A stretch of 64,000 nucleotides of DNA from Solirubrum puertoriconensis. GTDB lineage: Bacteria > Bacteroidota > Bacteroidia > Cytophagales > Hymenobacteraceae. The stretch covers positions 310,003 through 374,002 of the forward strand of contig NZ_LNAL01000006.1 in assembly GCF_001483135.1 (NCBI RefSeq), in the 5' to 3' direction. Made by a program: the position numbers and the translations under genes. The notes below the pieces were generated by a model that had not been told where the DNA came from, did not search any database, and saw only the letters and a list, made by a program, of their open reading frames with translations. Each line of letters begins with the position of its first letter. Position 1 is the first letter of the stretch. Shown one piece after another: positions 25,737 to 33,509 of the stretch.

Positions 25737-26687
25737 CTAGAAAGGCAGCTTGCTCAGATCGACGTTGCCGCCCGACAGGATAATGCCGATTCGCTTGCCG
25801 GCGTACCGCGTTTTCTCTTTCAGCAACGCGGCCAGGGCTACGGCGCTCGAGGCCTCCACTACAATCTTCATTCGCTCCCAAATCAGCCGCATAGCTGCTA
25901 CAATCTCGTCTTCGCTCACCAGAATAATGGCGTCAATGCCTTGCTGGATGATGGGGAAGTTGATGTCACCGAGCTGGGTTTTCAGGCCGTCGGCAATGGT
26001 GTCGCCGGCGTCGTTACCCTCAATCGTGCCCGATTGCCACGAGCGGTACGCGTCGTTCATCGTAGCAGGCTCGCCGGCTACCACGCGACAGTTGCGGCCA
26101 AAGTACTGTGCCGCCAGAATAGTACCGGCCACTAGCCCGCCACCGCCCACGGGCGTGAAGATGTAATCGAGAGCGGGCTGCACGGCGAGTAGCTCGGTGG
26201 CCGCTGTGCCTTGCCCCAGAATAACGTTGAGGTCGTTGGACGGGTGAATGAACGTAGCACCGCGCTCCTCCACTATTTGCTGCGCCGCTTGCTCGCGCGC
26301 CGTCAGGGTAGGGGCACACTCCACTACTTGCCCGCCGTAAGCCAGCACAGCCTCCTTTTTCACGCGTGGGGCGTTACTGGGCATCACAATGTAGGCCGCC
26401 ACCCCTAGGCTTCGGGCAGCCAGCGCCAGAGCTTGCGCAAAGTTGCCCGACGAGTGCGTAACCACGCCGCTCTGCTGCTCCTCAACCGAAAGCTGCATAA
26501 TGGCATTCACGGCGCCGCGCATCTTAAAAGCCCCCATCCGCTGAAAGTTCTCGCACTTGAAATACAGCGTAGCGCCGGCCAGCTCATCGAGCAGGTGCGA
26601 GGTAAGCACCGGCGTGTTGTGTACGTAGGGCTGAATGCGGGCGTGCGTATGCGCAAGGGCGTCTTTCAGGGTGTCGGTAAGTAGCAT
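25737..26687 (-). CDS. Threonine/serine dehydratase-like PLP enzyme
   Basis: 316 aa from the ATG at 26687; upstream in-frame sequence is not coding-like. PLP Lys in QRMGAFKMRGAVNAI near residue 57, the phosphate-binding SSGNFAQALALAARSLG near 82, and GGGGLVAGTILAAQ near 177. There is no C-terminal ACT domain, so it resembles catabolic threonine ammonia-lyase or serine racemase rather than biosynthetic IlvA. It would deaminate Thr/Ser or racemise Ser. Convergent with the Mpo1-like gene. Confidence 0.88.
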   Translation of the reverse strand: MLLTDTLKDALAHTHARIQPYVHNTPVLTSHLLDELAGATLYFKCENFQRMGAFKMRGAVNAIMQLSVEEQQSGVVTHSSGNFAQALALAARSLGVAAYIVMPSNAPRVKKEAVLAYGGQVVECAPTLTAREQAAQQIVEERGATFIHPSNDLNVILGQGTAATELLAVQPALDYIFTPVGGGGLVAGTILAAQYFGRNCRVVAGEPATMNDAYRSWQSGTIEGNDAGDTIADGLKTQLGDINFPIIQQGIDAIILVSEDEIVAAMRLIWERMKIVVEASSAVALAALLKEKTRYAGKRIGIILSGGNVDLSKLPF

Positions 26688-26964
26688 GGCGCGTGCTTGG
26701 GTGCGGGGAGTAATCGGTAAAGTTCGCAAAATCAGGGTGCGGCGGTGCCTAGGCCAATGACAAACCCGATAGCTGCCTGCGTGGGCTGAAGCTAAAGGCA
26801 CCTAGGCCGGTACTAACTACAAGAAAATCAGGTGCAGGAAAAATAGCGCCGAACGCAGCCTTTGGCGGCATTTGGGCGTTTAGGCAAATTCGCCAACCTT
26901 TGGCGGCTAGCGCGGCTGCTTGCTGCGCCAACCATTGCCTTCACCAAACTGCCCATTTCCAAGC

Positions 26965-27462
26965 ATGGCCTCGTTCGATATCGTCAGCAAAGTAGATCCG
27001 CAAACGCTCGAAAACGCCGTTAACAACGCCAAAAAAGAGTTGCTGACGCGCTACGACTTCCGCGACACCAAGGGCGGCATCGAGCTGGATAAGCAGAACA
27101 ACGTCATTACGTTGTCGTCGGAAAACTCCATGAAGATCAAGTCGCTCGAAGACATCCTCATGGGCCGCATGGTAAAGCAGAGCATCGATCCCACCAGCCT
27201 CGATTTCTCGGCCGATGAGGAAGCCTCGGGCGCCCTGGTCAAAAAGAAGCTGCAAGTGCGCGCCGGCATCGACAAAGACCTGAGCCGCAAAATTCAGAAG
27301 CTCATCAAGGACTCGAAGCTGAAGGTGGAAGCCCAAATCCAAGGCGACCAGCTGCGCGTAACAGCCAAGAAAATCGACGATCTGCAGGCTGTTATTGCCA
27401 TGCTGCGCGGCAACGCCGCCACCATTGGCCAGCCCCTGCAGTTCGTGAACATGAAAAGCTAG
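26965..27462 (+). CDS. YajQ family nucleotide-binding protein
   Basis: 165 aa from the ATG at 26965 (MASFDIVSKVDPQTLENAV), the conserved family start; upstream residues in the frame are discarded. Two repeated ferredoxin-like alpha/beta units; highly conserved segments include YDFRDTKGGIELD and the closing QPLQFVNMKS. The family binds c-di-GMP in Xanthomonas and nucleic acids or GTP in other reports; the role here is unknown. Its stop TAG overlaps the convergent stop of a small minus-strand gene (CTAG shared). Confidence 0.93.
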   Translation: MASFDIVSKVDPQTLENAVNNAKKELLTRYDFRDTKGGIELDKQNNVITLSSENSMKIKSLEDILMGRMVKQSIDPTSLDFSADEEASGALVKKKLQVRAGIDKDLSRKIQKLIKDSKLKVEAQIQGDQLRVTAKKIDDLQAVIAMLRGNAATIGQPLQFVNMKS

Positions 27463-27575
27463 GGCCGCCGGCTAATGCGCCGGATAATGCGCACCATAAA
27501 CCACAGTAGGCCTGCAAACAACAATACGTTCACAATCTGCCACAGCAGTACCGCGGTATCGGGAGTAGTGTCCAT
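27459..27575 (-). CDS. Small single-span membrane protein, 38 aa
   Basis: From the ATG at 27575 the frame reads MDTTPDTAVLLWQIVNVLLF, continues in one hydrophobic helix (AGLLWFMVRII) and ends with a basic tail (RRISRRP). This is the plan of a one-span inner-membrane protein with the C-terminus inside. It fills the gap between yajQ and terC and shares its CTAG stop overlap with yajQ. Its function is unknown. Possible chance ORF, but the topology is clean. Confidence 0.55.
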   Translation of the reverse strand: MDTTPDTAVLLWQIVNVLLFAGLLWFMVRIIRRISRRP

Positions 27576-27643
27576 CACGAAATTTCTTGATGAAAGCTGC
27601 GAATATACCACCCTCCACCGCTCCGACTCTTCTCTCCCTGCCT

Positions 27644-28411
27644 ATGTTCGATTTATCTGTTTTCTCTAACCCCCAAACGTGGGTTAGTCTGCTTACCCTC
27701 ACGTTCATGGAAATCGTGTTGGGTATCGATAACATCATCTTCATTTCCATCATCGTTAACCGCCTGCCGCCCGAGCAGCAGCAGCGCGGCCGCACCATTG
27801 GCCTGATGCTGGCCTTGCTGTTCCGCATTGGCTTGCTGCTTAGCATTTCCTGGATTGTGGGCTTGAAGGACCCGCTGTTCCACGTGAATTTGCCCTGGAC
27901 AGAAAGCGACTTCGGCGTGACTGGCCGCGATATTATTCTCTTCCTAGGTGGTTTGTTCCTGATTGGCAAAAGCACCACCGAAATCCACACCAAGCTGCAA
28001 GGCGAGGAGGAGCACGAAGGCGGCTCGCCGGTTTACAGCACCATGAGTCGCATCATCGTGCAAATCATCATCATCGACATCGTGTTCTCGTTCGATTCCA
28101 TCCTCACGGCTGTGGGCTTGGTTGATAACGTGATGATCATGATCCTGGCCGTAATCCTGTCGATGGGCGTGATGTTGGCCTTCTCGGGCCTGGTAGCCAA
28201 TTTCGTCAACCGGAACCCCACCATCAAAATGCTCGCCCTGTCTTTCCTGATCATGATCGGGGTGATGCTGGTGATGGAATCCTTCCACAAGGAAATCGAG
28301 AAAGGATACATCTACTTCGCCATGTTCTTCTCGCTGGTGGTAGAGCTGCTGAACATGCGCCTGCGCAAGCAAACGGAGCCCGTGCACCTGCGCGACTCGC
28401 ACTACGACTAA
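27644..28411 (+). CDS. TerC family integral membrane protein
   Basis: 255 aa with seven to eight helices. Family marks: LTFMEIVLGIDNIIFISIIV near residue 20 with the conserved Glu and Asp, and QIIIIDIVFSFDSILTAVGL near 140 with the matching acidic residues, which form the presumed metal path. TerC proteins move Mn2+ or protect secreted metalloproteins; substrate here inferred only from family. The ATG at 27644 starts the protein at MFDLSVFSNPQTW. A huge hairpin terminator follows at 28430-28487. Confidence 0.92.
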   Translation: MFDLSVFSNPQTWVSLLTLTFMEIVLGIDNIIFISIIVNRLPPEQQQRGRTIGLMLALLFRIGLLLSISWIVGLKDPLFHVNLPWTESDFGVTGRDIILFLGGLFLIGKSTTEIHTKLQGEEEHEGGSPVYSTMSRIIVQIIIIDIVFSFDSILTAVGLVDNVMIMILAVILSMGVMLAFSGLVANFVNRNPTIKMLALSFLIMIGVMLVMESFHKEIEKGYIYFAMFFSLVVELLNMRLRKQTEPVHLRDSHYD

Positions 28412-28429
28412 GCCCTGCAGTATTGCCTG

Positions 28430-28487
28430 CCCAGCAAAAACACCGCGGCACCTAGGATTTCTTAGGTGCCGCGGTGTTTTTGCTGGG
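28430..28487. terminator. Long inverted repeat terminator with CCTAGG
   Basis: Arms of about 24 bp (CCCAGCAAAAACACCGCGGC and onward, with its complement ending 28487) surround a short loop beside the CCTAGG at 28451. It lies between convergent terC and the DnaJ-like gene and carries A/T tracts on both sides. Confidence 0.9.
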
Positions 28488-28495
28488 TGAGGGGG

Positions 28496-29452
28496 TTAGT
28501 ACCGGTAGGCATTAAAAATCGCAAGCAACAGCACCAGCACGGCCATAAAAGCCGCCGCAATGGCTACTTGCACGGTGCCCTCGGCTGTGAGCCGTCGTTG
28601 CTGCGAAAGGCAGCACAGCAACAGCAAAATCACCGACATCGAGGCCAACGTGGTTTGGTTGATGAGCAAAGGCAGGTTTTCGCCCGAGGGCAGCTCGGCC
28701 GCGTGCACAAATCGGAAAAGCCACGAAATGCGCAGCTTATACTGCTCGATGCCGCCCGGTAGTTCGATGGTGGTGAGGAACGGACCCTCGGTGGTGCGCA
28801 CAAAACAGCTACGTTCGCCCTGAACCTGGTAGCACTGCAATAGCAACGGCCGAGCCAGTACGCTGCGCCCGGGCAGCCAGTAATCGGCCCATACGAGCAG
28901 AGGCAGCAGTACCAGCCAGCGGCAGCTGCGGCGCGCCACGCTGGCGTAGCCCGCGTACAGCGCCCTAAACCTATCGAGGGCGGTACGCTGCACGTTTTGG
29001 TGCCGCACCTGCTCGTAATGCTGCTGTCGCCACCTAGGGTCGCGCAGAACGGCGTAGGCATGCTCCACGGTACGCAGGTAGCGGCGTAAGGCCGGGTCGG
29101 TGGTGTTGCGCCGCAGTGGGGCAGCCAAGCGCTGGTAGGCCTGTTCTATCTGCGTCTGTGAGGCTGCATACGGCACGCGCAGCACCTGAAAGGCATTGCC
29201 CGGAAAAGGGGGCGGAGTCGCTACGGGTGCTACGGGCTGGCGCTGCAGGGCAAGCTGCGCATCGTAGCGGGCGCGCGAAGCCGGTTGCCGCAGCGTGTCG
29301 TAGGCTTCGTTAACGAGCAGGTAACGCTGGTGAGCTGCTGGGTCGGGCGTGCGGTCGGGGTGGGTAATGCGCACCAGCCGCAGGTACGCCCGCCTGATGT
29401 CTTCGGCAGTAGCCTGCTCGCTAAGCTCCAGTACTTGGTAATAGGTTCTCAC
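28496..29452 (-). CDS. DnaJ-like membrane protein with two J-like repeats
   Basis: 318 aa with a GTG start at 29452. Residues 1-65 form a J domain with intact HPD (LVRITHPDRTPDP), so Hsp70/DnaK binding is likely. Residues about 85-150 repeat the J-domain helix pattern (NAFQVLRVPYAASQTQIEQA ... YAVLRDPRWRQQHYEQ) but without HPD. The C-terminal half has about three hydrophobic helices (SCRWLVLLPLLVWADYWL, SVILLLLCCL, AIAAAFMAVLVLLLAIF). It is probably an inner-membrane DnaK recruiter. It lies 19 bases downstream of the 29472-29894 gene on the same strand. Confidence 0.8.
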   Translation of the reverse strand: MRTYYQVLELSEQATAEDIRRAYLRLVRITHPDRTPDPAAHQRYLLVNEAYDTLRQPASRARYDAQLALQRQPVAPVATPPPFPGNAFQVLRVPYAASQTQIEQAYQRLAAPLRRNTTDPALRRYLRTVEHAYAVLRDPRWRQQHYEQVRHQNVQRTALDRFRALYAGYASVARRSCRWLVLLPLLVWADYWLPGRSVLARPLLLQCYQVQGERSCFVRTTEGPFLTTIELPGGIEQYKLRISWLFRFVHAAELPSGENLPLLINQTTLASMSVILLLLCCLSQQRRLTAEGTVQVAIAAAFMAVLVLLLAIFNAYRY

Positions 29453-29471
29453 GCGGGCAGCGAAAGTAAGG

Positions 29472-29894
29472 CTACTCGGTTGCTGTTACTAGTCCGACAA
29501 CAGCGGCAGTTTGCGATAATACACGTTGGCGAGCCAAGTCGAGCAACCGGCGGTTTATTTCGGGGCGGTGCTGGCGGTAAAAGGCGTACTCGGAGGCAGT
29601 AAACAAGCTCGTCACCATCCCGGTAAGCGTATGCTGCAGGCGGGCGTTGCGGCGCAGCAGCTCGTCGAGCAACCGCTCGCAATCGGCAGGAGCCGCAGTG
29701 CTTAAGGGCAAGCGATAATCGCGGGCATAATCGGCTACCAGCTCCAGCAAGCGTTGGTTGTGCAGCTTCAGAATAGGCCGCAGTGCGCGGTGCAGCACGT
29801 CGTCGGCCGAGGTGGCTGGCGCCGAGCCTAGGTCGGCATCGATGGCGGGGCGCAAGGCAAGCACAGCGTCGTCGAAGGAATTGATAGCAGGCAT
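29472..29894 (-). CDS. Hypothetical helical protein, 140 aa
   Basis: Unrecognised. The ATG at 29894 (MPAINSFDDAVLALRPAID) is preferred over an upstream in-frame start. It is mainly helical, rich in Leu, Arg and Ala, without membrane helices. Its spacing of 19 bases to the DnaJ-like gene suggests one transcript and a shared role, perhaps as a substrate or partner; this is inference. A terminator of the upstream M36 gene lies just before it. Confidence 0.65.
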   Translation of the reverse strand: MPAINSFDDAVLALRPAIDADLGSAPATSADDVLHRALRPILKLHNQRLLELVADYARDYRLPLSTAAPADCERLLDELLRRNARLQHTLTGMVTSLFTASEYAFYRQHRPEINRRLLDLARQRVLSQTAAVVGLVTATE

Positions 29895-29923
29895 ATAGTT
29901 ATCGGAGGAGCCTCGAATAAACA

Positions 29924-29954
29924 ACAAACGCCCGACCTAGGGTCGGGCGTTTGT
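29924..29954 (-). terminator. Perfect hairpin terminator with CCTAGG at its centre
   Basis: ACAAACGCCCGACC pairs perfectly with GGTCGGGCGTTTGT; the loop holds the centre of a CCTAGG (29936-29941). It lies 20 bases after the M36 protease stop. Confidence 0.85.
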
Positions 29955-29974
29955 ACAACAATTTACTGCTTCGA

Positions 29975-32638
29975 TTAGTGGCGTACTACCACTTTATGCG
30001 TGGCCGTACCGGTAGAGCCCGTCAGGCGAACGATGTAGATACCGGCCGGCAGGTTAGCCGTGTTCAGCTTTACACCCTCGCGCTGCACCACAGCCGCCGA
30101 TTCGCTGGTGCGCTGTACCACCTGGCCCAGTTGGTTTACCAGCTCAACTGCTACGGGCTGTTGGCTGCTGGCCGTCATGCGCACAATTACTTGCTCATTA
30201 GCAGGATTCGGGTAAACCATCAGGTCTTCCGTCGAGAGCTTAGGTTTGTTCGAAAGCACAGCGGCCGGTAGCGTAAAACCAGCCTTGCCGTCGGTGAGGT
30301 TATTGCTCGAACCTTGGGTTGCATCGGCGCCCATGCCACGGCGGGCAAACACACGCCAGATCAGGCCAGCGTTAGCCGCGTTGTTATTCACGGAGTCAGC
30401 CTTCAGGATGCCGTCGCGGCCCGAGATAAAGCCGGGCGAGCAGCCTTGGTACTTCATGCCGTCGATTACCAGCTTCAGGGCAATGTTGTTACCGCCGGTA
30501 GCAGCGTACAAATCGGCGTTGTAGCCGTATTTTTCAATCAGAGCCCAGTTCAAATCCCACAGCGCGGAGCACCAAACGGTGCCAATGCTGTGCGCGGCAG
30601 TATAAGGCGCCACACCTATGTTGGCGTACGAAAGCTCGTTTACAGCTAGGTTGGTGGTGTAGGGGCGGGTACGAATACCGGCGCCATTCACGGGCTGGCC
30701 GTCGGCGTAGTTGCCAATGCCGCGGGGCGTGTCGCCTTTGTCGCCGGGCTTAGTCGTCATCCATAGGCCGAAGAAGTCGCTCCAGCCTTCGCCCATCTGC
30801 TCGGCGTTGTTCAAGCAGCCTGCGCCTACACCCGTAAGGCGGTTGCTGATGCCGTGGCCGTATTCGTGAGCAATAATGCCGTTGTCGAAGTCACCGTCGC
30901 GGTCGAAGGCTGCAGCGCTAACATTTACCTCGCCTGCGCGAATGGCGCTAACGAGTTTCTCGCCGTCGTTACGCGAAATGAAAACGGTAGGAATGCGGAT
31001 GTTGTTGGTATCGGGAGCAGTGCCGCCAAACGTCAGCAATGGGCCGTTAGCCACGCTGTCCATCACAATCACCATGCGAGCACCGGCCGCTACGGCCTTC
31101 TGCACCTTGGGTACAAAGTTGCAGTTGCCGCGGCGTATAAGCGCGATGTTGTTGTTTACAGCCGCTGCGTTGGGCAGCGGATCGGTGCAACCGTCGCCGG
31201 CGTACACAAGCTTGCCGCTGACACCAGGGCCAAACTGGCTTAGGCGGCGGCCAAAGGTGGTACCTGCAAAGTTCTCGATGGTGATGGGCGTACCATTGGC
31301 TGGCGTAGCCACAATGCTACGCTCGCCGGTATCCCACAGGTACATCTGCATGCGCGGCTGAAAACCCTCGCTCGGCGTAGCCATGTTGGCGTTGTTGATG
31401 CCGTTGCCGTCCAAGCCTTCGGCCTGTACAAAGTCGTTGCCGCGGCCTGCGCCCGAGTAGTTAAACGCTTGGAAGTTGCGCGCTGCCTCCGTGAAGCCGT
31501 GCCGATCCATCACGTCGTGCATCACGTTGTTCCAGTAGAACAAGTTGGTGAGGGCCGCATCTTGATTAACGTTGGCCGCTACGCGGTTCTGCACCGGAAA
31601 GTCAAACACCAACTGGGCACCGCCATCGGGCGAGTAGCCGGCCGTGTAGTTGTTGGAGGTGGGGCCTACGTTACGGTTGCCGCGGTCTTCGTAGGCGTGC
31701 ACGTTGTTGCCGCGCGTAGTGGTGTACTCGGCGCCGGCTTGGCCGTTCGTGTCGTGCCAGCCAAAAGGCGAAGCCACGGTATTGGCCGGGTTAGTAACTA
31801 CCTGGCGGTTACCATGAATAGGGCTTTCCACCGTAAGCGGCCACACGTTGTAGCTGTTGGTAGCGGTGGTGCGTTGGCCTACCGGAGGGGTTTTGGTGTC
31901 GGCGGGGCCAAACTGCGCCGGTGCCGCCGCCAGCGCATTGCGCCGTTCGGCTAATGCCGCAAACGAGGCCTCTTCGCGCACCACAAAATCGGTGCGGTCG
32001 ATGAGTTGGCCAGTAGTGGCGTCGATGCGCGCATCCCAGTAGTGCTGGGCGTCGAGAGGATACAGGGTTACGTTCCAGGTCAGCACCAACTCGCCGTTGG
32101 GCTGGCGGAAGTACATCAGCTTCACCGGAATCTTCTCCAACGAAATGCCGCCCTCCGAAAACATCATGCCTTCGGTGGCCGTGCCTTCTTTCACAATGCG
32201 CAAGCTCTGCGGAGCTGGCATTTGTAGTGCACGCGCAGCGGCTGCTACTGCCTGCTCGGGCGAAAGCCCAGCGGTGGCTGCTCTTGCATGCGATGCAGCA
32301 TCAGGAACAAACGAGTTGTGCGAGGCTACCACCTTGCCGCTACGGTCGAAGTGTACTTCGATAACTGCTCCGTAAATCTCTACGCCCTGGTAACGCTGAC
32401 GCAGATACAAGTGCGTGGCTCCATTGTCAGCGTCGGTATATTCCGAAGGAACGGCCGGATTGCGCAGATCGGCTTCGGTCAGTCCAAGTTTGGCCCGGCG
32501 AGAGTTGAGGTACTCAAGCCCGCGGTTAACAGCCGAAGTCTTGGCTTGGGTTTGCTGCTGAGCCAAGCCCAACGTAGGCAAGGCCAGAAAAGCCGCGAGC
32601 GTGAACACACGGCCATAATGAGTAAAAGTGTTTGTCAT
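29975..32638 (-). CDS. Secreted M36 (fungalysin-like) metalloprotease with T9SS sorting domain
   Basis: 887 aa. Signal peptide (residues 1-26), an inhibitory FTP/PepSY-type propeptide (about 30-220), then the M36 catalytic domain with zinc motif HEYGH near residue 593 and the third ligand in EQMGEGWSDFFGLW. A PA domain is inserted before the zinc motif (GDGCTDPLPNAAAVNNN ... IALIRRGNCNFVPKV). The C-terminal 80 residues (LMVYPNPANEQVIVRM ... GIYIVRLTG) are a type A T9SS sorting domain, so it is exported by SprA-type secretion and then trimmed. Likely a broad extracellular protease. Confidence 0.94.
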   Translation of the reverse strand: MTNTFTHYGRVFTLAAFLALPTLGLAQQQTQAKTSAVNRGLEYLNSRRAKLGLTEADLRNPAVPSEYTDADNGATHLYLRQRYQGVEIYGAVIEVHFDRSGKVVASHNSFVPDAASHARAATAGLSPEQAVAAAARALQMPAPQSLRIVKEGTATEGMMFSEGGISLEKIPVKLMYFRQPNGELVLTWNVTLYPLDAQHYWDARIDATTGQLIDRTDFVVREEASFAALAERRNALAAAPAQFGPADTKTPPVGQRTTATNSYNVWPLTVESPIHGNRQVVTNPANTVASPFGWHDTNGQAGAEYTTTRGNNVHAYEDRGNRNVGPTSNNYTAGYSPDGGAQLVFDFPVQNRVAANVNQDAALTNLFYWNNVMHDVMDRHGFTEAARNFQAFNYSGAGRGNDFVQAEGLDGNGINNANMATPSEGFQPRMQMYLWDTGERSIVATPANGTPITIENFAGTTFGRRLSQFGPGVSGKLVYAGDGCTDPLPNAAAVNNNIALIRRGNCNFVPKVQKAVAAGARMVIVMDSVANGPLLTFGGTAPDTNNIRIPTVFISRNDGEKLVSAIRAGEVNVSAAAFDRDGDFDNGIIAHEYGHGISNRLTGVGAGCLNNAEQMGEGWSDFFGLWMTTKPGDKGDTPRGIGNYADGQPVNGAGIRTRPYTTNLAVNELSYANIGVAPYTAAHSIGTVWCSALWDLNWALIEKYGYNADLYAATGGNNIALKLVIDGMKYQGCSPGFISGRDGILKADSVNNNAANAGLIWRVFARRGMGADATQGSSNNLTDGKAGFTLPAAVLSNKPKLSTEDLMVYPNPANEQVIVRMTASSQQPVAVELVNQLGQVVQRTSESAAVVQREGVKLNTANLPAGIYIVRLTGSTGTATHKVVVRH

Positions 32639-32776
32639 GCAAAAAGGTAACTAGAGCAGTAGGTTTCCAGCCGCAAAGTGTGCGGTTAGTGCCCGTTAAA
32701 AATACGGATAAGTAGCAATAAACACGAGGAAATGTTAAAAATCTAAGCCCTCAAAAATGCTTTATTTGAAGAGTTA

Positions 32777-33319
32777 TTAGCGCAGAGTTGTCAGGCCCCA
32801 CTTCGTAAGTACATCCCACACCAGCACGCCCACCGTTACCGATACATTTAGCGAGTGTTTGGTGCCAAACTGCGGAATTTCAACGGCCGCATCGCAGTGC
32901 TGCAACACGGCATCATCTACCCCAAACACTTCGTTGCCGAACACCAAGGCCAAGGGCTTATCGGGCTCGGGCTGAAATAGCGGCAATGGTACCGAACCGG
33001 TGGTTTGCTCCACGGCCACTACCTGCCAACCTGCTTGGCGCAGGCGTTCTACCAAGGCCGGCACATCGGGCGCATGCTCCCACGGCACCGACTCCGTCGA
33101 ACCTAGGGCCGTTTTGGTAATCTCGCGGTGCGGGGGCTGGCCTGTAATGCCGCCCAGCCACAATTTGCTCACGGCAAAGGCATCGCAGGTGCGAAAAGCA
33201 GCGCCCACATTGTGCAGGCTGCGCACGTTATCGAGCACCACGCAGAGCGGGAATTTCTCTGTATTTTTGAAATCCTCGACCGTGAGCCGGTTCAGTTCGT
33301 GAATGGTTAGTTTTCGCAT
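32777..33319 (-). CDS. SpoU/TrmH-family RNA methyltransferase
   Basis: 180 aa from the ATG at 33319. It has the knotted SPOUT fold motifs: motif 1 LDNVRSLHNVGAAFRTCDAF near residue 30, motif 2 LALVFGNEVFGVDDAVL near 125 and motif 3 IPQFGTKHSLNVSVTVGVLVW near 148. It methylates the 2'-O of a tRNA or rRNA ribose with SAM; which position cannot be told. No N-terminal L30e-like domain, so it is closer to the minimal TrmH type. Divergent from mutS. Confidence 0.92.
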   Translation of the reverse strand: MRKLTIHELNRLTVEDFKNTEKFPLCVVLDNVRSLHNVGAAFRTCDAFAVSKLWLGGITGQPPHREITKTALGSTESVPWEHAPDVPALVERLRQAGWQVVAVEQTTGSVPLPLFQPEPDKPLALVFGNEVFGVDDAVLQHCDAAVEIPQFGTKHSLNVSVTVGVLVWDVLTKWGLTTLR

Positions 33320-33509
33320 GTAAAATGTGAAGCTTGGGCCAAGGCAGCAATACAGCGCCGTACTGCCCATGTGCTGTAGGTGAGCGAAGGTGCAAGCTAC
33401 AGCTTACGCTTCGGAAAGGCCTAAAATTGCCGCCTGCCAAACCACTAGTTACCCGAGCCTGAGCCGGTTTTGCACCGGGGTTTTACCCGACTTCGATACC
33501 CGCGCACTC

